Shown here: positions 1 to 8,269 of the stretch, one piece after another
How the letters are laid out: the number at the start of each line of letters is the position of its first letter
How positions within the stretch are numbered: the stretch's first letter is position 1
The notes under the pieces: model-generated
What the model saw: the letters and a program-made list of their open reading frames with translations, nothing else
Told to the model about the DNA's origin: nothing
Databases searched by the model: none
Translations under genes and position numbers: made by a program
Assembly: GCA_000818945.1 (NCBI GenBank)
Contig: KN805411.1
Span: 88,067-152,066, forward strand
Reading direction: 5' to 3'
Length of the DNA: 64,000 nt
From: Schizochytrium sp. CCTCC M209059
Lineage: Eukaryota > Sar > Bigyra > Thraustochytrida > Thraustochytriidae

Positions 1-1376
1 CCAGCCCCGCATTAAAGAAGCAAGTTCTTGCTGCGGCCTGCGCCGTCGGCGTCTCGTCGACATTCGGCGCCCCCATCGGCGGCGTGCTCTTCTCGATTGA
101 GGTGACGTCCTCTCTCTATCAGACGAGCGAGTACTGGAAGGGCTTTTTTTGCGTCGTCTGCGGCGCTTTCGTCTTCACTGAGCTTTCAAACTTTGGCCAG
201 TCGCGCAACAATGTTGCCTCCCTCTTTACGACAGACTTTGACCCTCTGCCGTACTCTTTTCTGGAGATCCCACTCTTTCTCGTCTTGTCCGTGGCTTGCG
301 GCTATCTTGGTGGACTCTTTGTGATTTTCCAGAAAAATATTGCGGACATTCGCCATGATCCGCGAAGTTCTCGCGCTGTGCGAAACCCGTATTCCGCGGC
401 CATTCTCATCGCTGTGCTTTCGTGCACGCTCAACTTTCCCCTCGGCGACTTTATGCAGTACAGTTTGCACAACGCCATTGATGATCTACTCATCAATGAC
501 TCGATGCGGAATGCGCGCTACTCCCCTCATTGGGACGAACCTACCGTCTTCATCAACCTCCTGCTTTTTGCGACCATCAAGTTTATCCTCTCAGCGCTGA
601 CCATCAATCTCCCAATTCCCTGTGGCGTATTCACACCACTCTTCGCCGTCGGTGCTGCAATTGGCCGCTTTTTTGGAGAACTCATTGTTGCACTGGGCGC
701 CGATGGCGTCACCGCGGGTGGGTATGCGCTGATTGGGAGCAGCTCCTTTGTTGCCGCGGCAACGGGCTCTGTGAGCACGGCCGTCATTGTGTTTGAGCTG
801 ACGAATCAACTCTCGTACATGCTTCCCGTGCTTTTAGCGGTCCTTATTGGCCAGGCGACCGGTCGCACCATTAGCGACTCCATCTACGAGTCGCTCGCAA
901 AGTCCAAGAATTTGCCGAGCTTCCCGCATGTGCGCAGGCAAAAATCGTACTCGCTGCCCATTTCCAAGGTCATGCATTCCGACGCGGCCTGCATTCCTCG
1001 CGTCGTCACCAAGACAGATGTTGAAGAAGCTTTGCTGCGGGCCTATAACCCAGCGCTCGACCCGCTTTTTACCATTGCGGTGGTAGATACGCTCGAGGCT
1101 GGGTACTATATTGCATCCGTGACGTGGCGACAGCTCCATTACCTTTTGCACAATCAATGGACCGAGCGACCCGTGACGGAGCCCGTCGATCTCTTGGAGG
1201 TCTGCAATATTGACAAGTCCACTATCAGCTTGCCTGCGATCACACCTTTGAACGATGCCATTAACCTCTTCGATGTTCACAAGAAGAAATCGTTCTTTGT
1301 TGTGCGTCGCGGAAAGGTGATTGGTAAGCTCAATCTCCGTGAAATTGCCAAACTTTGCGATGACGGCCGTCTCTAA
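1..1376 (+). CDS. CLC-family chloride channel or Cl-/H+ exchanger, C-terminal part (5' end outside window)
   Basis: The reading frame is open from the left edge, so the start lies outside the window; the GTG at 84 is internal. The first in-window residues carry the conserved CLC stretch ending in GAPIGGVLFSIE. Further on are several hydrophobic helices, the selectivity motif GVFTP (near 622-636), and a helix region around 700-850. The last ~130 residues form a cytoplasmic CBS-domain pair, expected to bind nucleotides and gate transport. The family moves chloride, often in exchange for protons, across plasma or endomembranes. The gating-glutamate motif (GKEGP) would lie upstream and cannot be seen, so channel versus exchanger is undecided. 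Family assignment is firm; subtype is not. Confidence 0.9.
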   Translation, partial: SPALKKQVLAAACAVGVSSTFGAPIGGVLFSIEVTSSLYQTSEYWKGFFCVVCGAFVFTELSNFGQSRNNVASLFTTDFDPLPYSFLEIPLFLVLSVACGYLGGLFVIFQKNIADIRHDPRSSRAVRNPYSAAILIAVLSCTLNFPLGDFMQYSLHNAIDDLLINDSMRNARYSPHWDEPTVFINLLLFATIKFILSALTINLPIPCGVFTPLFAVGAAIGRFFGELIVALGADGVTAGGYALIGSSSFVAAATGSVSTAVIVFELTNQLSYMLPVLLAVLIGQATGRTISDSIYESLAKSKNLPSFPHVRRQKSYSLPISKVMHSDAACIPRVVTKTDVEEALLRAYNPALDPLFTIAVVDTLEAGYYIASVTWRQLHYLLHNQWTERPVTEPVDLLEVCNIDKSTISLPAITPLNDAINLFDVHKKKSFFVVRRGKVIGKLNLREIAKLCDDGRL

Positions 1377-1845
1377 TTACAAGACAGAGGCGCGGCTTAC
1401 CTTGACGAAACAAGCGACGATTGTGAAGTTGCTGCAAAGAGGTTGCGATACGCTGTCAGCAGAGTGAGAAAATTCTTTGGCAGCTGTCCTCTACGATGGG
1501 CTAGTCACGCAAAAACCAATGCCTGACAATGACAATGCCCTAGAGTCGTTGTGTTTCTCCGCAGGCTTCTTTGTTTGATTTTTTATGTAAAGAAAGAAAG
1601 AAAGAAAGAAACAGTGAAAGAGAGAAAGAGAGAAAGACAAGAGAGTAACAGATCGAAAGTGCAAGGATGACTCATCCACTCCACTTACTGTCACTCCACC
1701 TTCCTTGGAGTTCTTTGATCGAAAGTCTTGAGACAGGTAATGTATAATCTCTTTTACTTATTACAGAAGAAGCGAGCAAAGCAAGCATGCATGCAAGCAA
1801 GCATGCGAGCAAGCATGCGAGCAAGCATGCAAGCAAGCACGACAC
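1377..1845. repeat. Intergenic spacer with AAAG-rich tract and AAGCAAGCATGC array
   Basis: No gene is supported. About 1588-1647 is an (AAAG)n/(GAGA) purine tract. About 1772-1839 is a degenerate tandem array of GCAAGCAT/GCGAGCAT units that reaches the 3' end of the next, minus-strand gene. Both flanking genes converge here. Confidence 0.8.
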
Positions 1846-4566
1846 TCACCGTCGCGCATACCGCTCACTTGATGGAAGGATGCTCTCGATCGCAGGAAGC
1901 ACGTCGCCTCCATTGCCAGAGCTGGCAACACCTCGTGGGGCAATTTCTATGTCAGGAAATTTGGCCTCCTTCTTTGATTTGGAACCCGCCTTTGACGACA
2001 CAATACCAGCATCCTCCTCTTCGCGAGACGTCTGCCCTTCTTTTTTGACCTCTTCATCGTTGTCTTCACCAGACACATCACCATCATCTGACTCATCATG
2101 AGACTTGACTTCGTCATCAGAGTCATCAGAATCACCATCCTCGTTGTCTTCAGAATCGGGATTATTACCTCCAGACACCTTGGTGCCACCCAGCATGCTC
2201 AGATTGAGACTGGACCCATCCAGTGAGCCGACCTGAGAAAAGGCAAGTGCAAAGCTAGCACGAAGCTTGTTGGCTTCCTGCTGAATGCGCTTTGTCTCCC
2301 GATTCGAGGTGGCTCGCGTCCAGTCCAGCTTAGTGCGCAGTTGCACATACTTTTCATCCATAAGTCGCAGCTGGTCCTCGAGGATTCGTGTCCCCTCTTT
2401 GAGCTCCTGCGTGACGCGATCTCGCGACTTGGCCTTTCTCTGTAGCGAAGCGTTCCGCTGCCGGAGCACGGTTGCCTCCTTTTTGTAGTTCTTCACCTCT
2501 GTGAGGGCAATGTTCTTCGCTGCGGCCTCATGTTTCAAGTGGATCATTACCTTCTCGATGTGCTTGGACAGTGCCTGAATTCGTTCGTTGGCCTTGTCCA
2601 GCTCGCCATTCGTCTTACCGCGAAGGTCTTTCTCCAGTCGTAGCCTCCTCACTAAATCGTCTGTGCGCCGCTTCAAGGTATCCATACTTTCAATGGCTGC
2701 CTGACCGGTTCGCTCAATGGACTCAATGCTCTCTATCTTGGCCGTCAGTCGCTTATTATTCTGCCGTAATACCTGCATTTCGATCTGCAAGCGAGAAATT
2801 ATATCTGAATTTGCCGATGCAGCCGCAGCAGCGCGCTCAGCGCGCCGGTCATCGTCTTTCATGTCTTCCTTGAGCCCGGGATCAGCCCCGTTTGGTGGAG
2901 CCGTACCGTCGCCATCCTGCACGTTAAATGGAGAACCGCCTACCTCGTCGCTCTCGACGTCACCTCCGCTGCTCGGGCCGAGATGCGAACCATCGTCCAG
3001 ACGGTGCTGCGCACGCGAAAGGCGAATGAGATCTTGCACGCTCACGTTCGCAAATCGATCTACCTCGACGCCCTCCCCTGCAATTTCCTGCAGCAAAAGC
3101 GTGCGAATGGCGGCCAACTCGTCGCGAGACTTGTCTTCGCGGGAGGTCAGCTTTTCCAGCTTTTCGTACAGCTGATAGCTCTTCTCGCCTTGCGTGACGA
3201 GCTCTTGGAGCTTTTCCTCGAGCTTCGTCTGAAGATTCACGACCTCCTTTTCTCGGTCTTCGAGCTTAGCTCGCAGCACGGCCACTTCGGTCCGGAGGCC
3301 GCGTGCCTCATCGCTCGTGTCGACCTTGAGCTTGGATCGTTTGGGAGACATGACCTCTGCAAGAGTAGGCAGAGATTTCGACTCGAGAACAGGTGGTGAC
3401 GAAGGCGATTTGGACTCGCGTAGCTGTGGTTGGTCTTGCGGCAAGGGTGGCGGCGGCGACGGCGAGCCCGGAATCAAGGAAGGCGGCGGCGGCGAAGGCA
3501 CAGGGGATCGCGCCAGCGGCGAAATCATCGCTGGCTCGGTGACGCTCGAAATGAGACGCGAGTCCACAGGTGGAGCACTCTGCGGGCTCGTCGGAGCGCC
3601 GCGCTCACCCCGCGAGGAGGACCGCTTTCGTCCAGATCGCGAGATTCGACGTGTCATTTTTCGGGAGGGCCGCCGCGTCGACGACATGGATCTGCGGCGT
3701 GAAGGCGACGCAGGAGATCCTGCCTCGAGCAAACCCGATGGAGACGAGTCCAAGTCGTCTCGCAGCGGCGAACTCACAGACTTGGCGCGCCTGCCGCGGG
3801 AGGTCGTTTCGGACATTCGCTGGCCTTTGGCAGCATTCTCCTCTGCGAGTCCGGACCTTTTCAATGCAGCCTCGGTGGCTGCCTTGACTGCCTTTTCCTT
3901 TTCTTCCGCTGCTTTCTTGGCCGCATTTTCGAGATCCGAAACACGGTCTTTCGAGAAGGCGAGTTCCTGCTGCAAATCGACGAGCGATTGCTCAAGCCCT
4001 CCGCGTGTTGCCTCTGTCGCCTCGAATTCCTGCAGTTGCGCCTTGAGACTGTCCAGCTCCTGCGCCATAGCCTCTTGAGAGCTTGCACGTTCTGCCTCTG
4101 CATTTTCCATGCTTGTAAATCTCTCATCCCAGGCCTTTGCGTCCGCTTCGTATTGCGCGCGAATGTTGTTGTACTCTGCTTCCCATTGATCTGCGCGAGC
4201 ATTTTCCTTGGTCGTTGCTGCTAGAAGATCAGAAGCGGCAGCTTCTTTTACGGAGAGCAGATCACCTTCCGCGCGTTTTGCGCGCTCCGTAGCCGCGTTG
4301 GCGCGCGCATTTGCCTCTTGCGCCTCTTTTTCGGCCTTGGCCAGCGCCTCCTCCAGCTCGCGCACACGCTTTTTGCCTCCTGAAAACATGACGATATTGC
4401 GCTCGTTTGCCTCGAGCTTGACGTTTGTGACGTTTGCCTTGGCCGCCCGCGGCCCGTCTGCCGCGCTTCGACGCGCTCGCCTCGCGTCGGCGTGCGACCG
4501 TGAGACCGGCCTTGCAGTTTGCTCAAAATTTACAGCTTGCTCCTCGTCACGGTCCTCCAGCAGCAC
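1846..4566 (-). CDS. Large coiled-coil protein of unknown function
   Basis: This is a long open frame on the minus strand. It has an N-terminal heptad-rich coiled coil (Glu/Lys/Ala-rich), a central Ser/Pro/Arg-rich disordered stretch with SPSR and PPPP runs, two more coiled-coil blocks, and an acidic Asp/Ser-rich tail. No enzyme motif is visible, so a structural or scaffold role is only inferred. The frame opens with GTG at 4566, with a stop just upstream. The first in-frame ATG is at 4389, giving 847 residues. The 59 codons upstream look coding, so either translation starts at 4389 or an upstream exon is spliced in. At the 3' end the stop sits inside CGGTGAGTG, a good splice-donor match, so a further exon downstream is possible. 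Confidence 0.65.
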   Translation of the reverse strand: MLLEDRDEEQAVNFEQTARPVSRSHADARRARRSAADGPRAAKANVTNVKLEANERNIVMFSGGKKRVRELEEALAKAEKEAQEANARANAATERAKRAEGDLLSVKEAAASDLLAATTKENARADQWEAEYNNIRAQYEADAKAWDERFTSMENAEAERASSQEAMAQELDSLKAQLQEFEATEATRGGLEQSLVDLQQELAFSKDRVSDLENAAKKAAEEKEKAVKAATEAALKRSGLAEENAAKGQRMSETTSRGRRAKSVSSPLRDDLDSSPSGLLEAGSPASPSRRRSMSSTRRPSRKMTRRISRSGRKRSSSRGERGAPTSPQSAPPVDSRLISSVTEPAMISPLARSPVPSPPPPSLIPGSPSPPPPLPQDQPQLRESKSPSSPPVLESKSLPTLAEVMSPKRSKLKVDTSDEARGLRTEVAVLRAKLEDREKEVVNLQTKLEEKLQELVTQGEKSYQLYEKLEKLTSREDKSRDELAAIRTLLLQEIAGEGVEVDRFANVSVQDLIRLSRAQHRLDDGSHLGPSSGGDVESDEVGGSPFNVQDGDGTAPPNGADPGLKEDMKDDDRRAERAAAAASANSDIISRLQIEMQVLRQNNKRLTAKIESIESIERTGQAAIESMDTLKRRTDDLVRRLRLEKDLRGKTNGELDKANERIQALSKHIEKVMIHLKHEAAAKNIALTEVKNYKKEATVLRQRNASLQRKAKSRDRVTQELKEGTRILEDQLRLMDEKYVQLRTKLDWTRATSNRETKRIQQEANKLRASFALAFSQVGSLDGSSLNLSMLGGTKVSGGNNPDSEDNEDGDSDDSDDEVKSHDESDDGDVSGEDNDEEVKKEGQTSREEEDAGIVSSKAGSKSKKEAKFPDIEIAPRGVASSGNGGDVLPAIESILPSSERYARR

Positions 4567-4599
4567 AGAAGTAAATGTACTTCATTCACAAGCAAATCT

Positions 4600-4633
<34 letters not shown>

Positions 4634-5951
4634 CGCTCGCTACCTAGTTAGCTTGCCTACTTGCTTGCCCCAAATGTCACAACGGGGCGAAAGTCACACT
4701 ACGCGCCTCACGTGTCAGTCGATCGCTCTACAGAGCGAGAATCCTTGCTCAAACGAAAGTCACAGGCTCTCTCCTCTCATACATGTAACCAACCAATCAA
4801 TCGAACAATCAGATCAATCAATCGAAAAAAAATGTCTTTCTCGCCAATTGTCTATTTATTTGGAGACACCCATCAATTTCTATCGCGCGCGCCTCGCTCA
4901 ACGAAGTGCGCCTGTGTGCAACGAATGCACGCGGCGCACACCTCCTTCTTTGCTTGCTTACTTGCTTCTTCTTGCCTATGCTTGGTGCGCCCTCCTCGAA
5001 GAGAGGACAGATGAACCTCGTCGCAACCCATTTTCCGGTGAACGGATATATTCGCTGATTTCGGGTCTTGCGACCAACACGACGCACCGCGCCGGTATTC
5101 TGTCGTCCACCTTTCCGTGCGGTAATCTCATGCGTCTCCAGAAGGGAAATAAATTTACAAGATCGCGCGCTCGAGCCGCACGATGGCTCGAAAACCTGGC
5201 CATTCCCGCGGTCGGATTGTCATGCAGGCAACCTCCAAGCTGAGCGAGTTTGAGTCAGCGCTCTTGTCAACGGCTCCGTAGCCGTTGGTACTACCAGCTA
5301 TCTATGCCTATCACTAGTAGCGAGATATGATAAAAACAATAAGGTGAAAAAAAATCCAGTGAATGCCCAAAGATTCTAAGCCAAACTTGCCTTTATTGCC
5401 TTGGACAAGCGGATTCATCATAGTAACTGCGAGAAGAGTAGTCAAGCCTGGTCTTTCGAGGTCTGAAGCGCCCGGCCCGGCCGGTTACTACCTCACCTTC
5501 CTGCACAGCAATGCAGTTAGCGGGGATGCAGCAGCGTGCGATACAAAGAAAAGGCAAATTATCGATAATAATCTACGGTCTGTCTAGGAGAGCGTAAAAG
5601 TGACCGCTGGAAGGCAGGCAAACCCGCTTGGTTGGCGCCGTCAACTGGCTAGTTTTGTGCGCTGAGCTCGCGCGGGTGGGCGGCACAACCTTGCATCGCC
5701 AGCGAGCGGGTTGCAGAACCCCGACATTCGTTCTCGCGATCATCACGTCGAGCACTACTTCCGCCGAGGCGTACGCACGTCTTTGCTACTTTAAGACTTA
5801 ACTTACTTCGGCACCGAGGCGCGCGCATTGAGTTGCTTGCAGCAAGCAGACTTGGTCCTCGTTCGCAGAGTTGTAGTAGGCAGGCAGTGCGACCAATCCG
5901 AAATAAAGAAAGACACGCTTCCTCGAGGCGAATCGCGAAGTCGCCAAAATC
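4567..5951. repeat. 1.4 kb divergent intergenic region with (TTGC)n array
   Basis: This lies between a minus-strand coiled-coil gene and the plus-strand Tubby gene, so it should hold both promoters. A (TTGC)n array occupies about 4601-4640. The rest has AT-rich patches (4795-4870, 5320-5350). The open frames here are low-complexity and lack recognisable domains. I see no RNA gene. Confidence 0.7.
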
Positions 5952-7982
5952 ATGTATCAGAACATGCACAGCGAGTCGAAGGACGACGACATTTACCTTG
6001 ATGAAGCGTCCACACCCGGCAGCCTCGGCAGTGCCGGCGGTCTGAATTCTGCCTCGAACCGGCAGCGTGCTCTTGAGGAACAAAAAAAGCGACTCATGCG
6101 AAAGCAGCAAATGCGTCGTGGATCCGCGGGCGCCGTGCAAGCCAATCGTGCCTTCACGGGCGCAGCCAAGAAGATTCCGATTTCTAAGACAGGTTCTTCG
6201 TTTCGAAACTTTTCCGCGCCCAAGGCCATCGACCCTCTGGAAGGCGAAGAAGACGACGACGAGGGCGTCACCGGTCTCCGAAAGACCGGATATGCCGCCA
6301 GCTTCCGCGGCTCGAGCCGCAACGCGAGCGGCTCGTACGGCGGCGTATACGAGGCGCTGCACCAGCCTCTGCACCAAATGTCGTCGGCATCCAGCGAAAC
6401 CTACGAGGACGCCCGCGTGGCTAACGTCAAGACCGCATCGCGCCCTTCCGACAATCAGAACGACCTTGATAGTCGTCGACGGGCAGAAGGCGAGAGCAAG
6501 TTTGCGGACAAGAACAGGCGAGATGCCGAAGAGGCAAAGTCTCAAGAGCCAGTTCGCGAATCGTTTGCTGCGGAGGACCGGAGTCCTGCGATTGCCGAGG
6601 ACTTTGAAGAGGCTCCCGTGCGTCGCAAGAGCTCGAGTAAATCGCGCTCGCAACGCAAGAAGGAGTCAAGCAAGACCAGTAGCAGCTCAAGCAATAGCAG
6701 CAGCAGCGGCACGGGCAGCAAGTCGAGGTCGAGCACTTCCAAGTCTCGCTCCTCGAGCCGTCGCAAAAACTATAACTCCGACGACGCTGTCGAAGAGGAG
6801 GAAAGCGCAGACCTCTCTCCCGAGGCAGAGCTCAGTCAGAACGAGTCGCGCCGCAAAGATGCAGACCCGGTCACTTCGTCGGCTTCTCGTCGCCAGCAGC
6901 GCGCAGCCTTGGCCCACAAGCAAGAGGTTGCGTCTTCGGCGTCTGAAGACGAAGATGCCGCAGAGATGATTGTCCCGCGTCCGCCAAAGAAGTCGTCGCG
7001 CGTCAAGAAGTCGGCCGACAAAACCCGCAAATCGCGCAAGGATATTGAAAGCAAGTCAGGAGACCGCGCAAGCGCTGCAAAGGACGTCGACGAGGTCGAA
7101 AACGACTCGGATATCGAGCGCAAGGAGTCCGAGGACCACTTTGACGAGGTTCCTCGGAATGGATTGCACACCAAGACCTTGTCTGAGGCGCCGCAGATTG
7201 ACCTTTCTGATATGCGCGCCTTCCTCATGAACCCTGTGCCCCGGGCCTACGGAACTCTCCAATGCTACATTGAGCGCAACAAGAGCGGCGCCAACAAGTT
7301 GTACCCCGAGTTTCAGGTGTTCCTTAAGGACGGTGACCGTTTCCTGATGAGCGGCAAGAAGCGCTCCAAGAACCGGACGACGAACTACATTGTCACAATG
7401 GATCCTAGAGATTACAACCGGGAGTCCCCAAACTGCCTTGGCAAGCTCCGCTCCAACTTTATTGGCACCGAGTTCCAGATCTTTGACAAGGGTGTGAACC
7501 CAAAGAACGCTGACCCGGATTCATTGCACGTCGGCACGACTCCTATCCGTGAGGAGCTGGGCGCTATTCTGTACAACTCAAACGTGCTCGGATCGCGAGG
7601 TCCTCGCAAGATGAAGGTTGCCGTTCCCGTCGTCGACGAGAAAACGAACAAGCGCAAGACAATGCGCCCGTCCAAGAAGGGCGATGAGCTCTTGGGCCGC
7701 TTCAAGGACCGCGACATGGGGGATCTTGTTGAACTCATCAACAAGCCCCCGCGCTGGAATGACCACGTTGGCGCCTACGTGCTCAACTTCAATGGCCGCG
7801 TCACCATGGCGAGTGTCAAGAACTTTCAGCTCATCACTGCGGAGAACGAGGACGAGGTCATTCTCACCTTTGGTCGTTGCGGTACCAACCTCTTCTCCAT
7901 GGACGTCGCTTGGCCGCTCAGCCCCTTTCAGGCCTTCTGCATTGCCATGTCTTCGGCAAGCAGCAAGCTTGCTTGCGAGTAG
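5952..7982 (+). CDS. Tubby-like protein (TULP family)
   Basis: 676 residues from an ATG in an AAAATC-ATG context. The C-terminal ~255 residues (about 421-676) are a complete Tubby domain. It begins FLMNPVPRAYGTLQCYIER, has the basic phosphoinositide-binding stretch SGKKRSKNRTTNY, and ends in the family's typical FGRCGTNLFSMDVAWPLSPFQAFCIA. The N-terminal ~420 residues are disordered, rich in Ser/Arg/Lys and acidic runs, as in animal TULPs where this part binds partners. Tubby proteins bind PI(4,5)P2 and, in ciliated cells, help carry membrane proteins into cilia via IFT-A. A ciliary role here is inferred; an IFT-A-binding helix was not identified. Domain identity is very secure. Confidence 0.93.
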   Translation: MYQNMHSESKDDDIYLDEASTPGSLGSAGGLNSASNRQRALEEQKKRLMRKQQMRRGSAGAVQANRAFTGAAKKIPISKTGSSFRNFSAPKAIDPLEGEEDDDEGVTGLRKTGYAASFRGSSRNASGSYGGVYEALHQPLHQMSSASSETYEDARVANVKTASRPSDNQNDLDSRRRAEGESKFADKNRRDAEEAKSQEPVRESFAAEDRSPAIAEDFEEAPVRRKSSSKSRSQRKKESSKTSSSSSNSSSSGTGSKSRSSTSKSRSSSRRKNYNSDDAVEEEESADLSPEAELSQNESRRKDADPVTSSASRRQQRAALAHKQEVASSASEDEDAAEMIVPRPPKKSSRVKKSADKTRKSRKDIESKSGDRASAAKDVDEVENDSDIERKESEDHFDEVPRNGLHTKTLSEAPQIDLSDMRAFLMNPVPRAYGTLQCYIERNKSGANKLYPEFQVFLKDGDRFLMSGKKRSKNRTTNYIVTMDPRDYNRESPNCLGKLRSNFIGTEFQIFDKGVNPKNADPDSLHVGTTPIREELGAILYNSNVLGSRGPRKMKVAVPVVDEKTNKRKTMRPSKKGDELLGRFKDRDMGDLVELINKPPRWNDHVGAYVLNFNGRVTMASVKNFQLITAENEDEVILTFGRCGTNLFSMDVAWPLSPFQAFCIAMSSASSKLACE

Positions 7983-8020
7983 GCTAATTTTAAGATCAAC
8001 TTTTGGACAAACCAAAGTGA

Positions 8021-8040
8021 GTCACCATATTCGGTGACTT
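8021..8040 (+). other. Perfect 7-bp stem-loop in the Tubby 3' flank
   Basis: AGTCACC, loop ATATTC, GGTGACT, followed by TTTTGC, lies 39 bases after the Tubby stop codon. It would sit in the 3' UTR and might affect RNA stability or 3' end formation. The function is inferred only from position and shape. Confidence 0.4.
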
Positions 8041-8269
8041 TTGCTAGGAGGCTTGATCTCTTCGCGCTCAGGTGGGTCGGCCGGGCCTACCCGCTGGCTA
8101 TAGAGTACGCTAATAGTAGTGGTAGCACAAGTAAATGGAAACGAAAGATGAATGACAACAGAGAACACGTTTTTTACCAGCTTGCCTAGCTAAACACGAT
8201 CAAGCACGCGCGGGACCCCCGCCTCCAGGTCACGCACTGTCTTGCCTCGAGTCGATCGCACTCGCTGGC

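Noticed and set aside
4575..5243. 222-codon plus-strand open frame
   Set aside because: Begins in a (TTGC)n array and is low-complexity Leu/Ala/Cys repeat with no domain.
5649..6653. 334-codon minus-strand open frame over the Tubby gene start
   Set aside because: Shadow of the Tubby coding sequence on the other strand; no recognisable domain.
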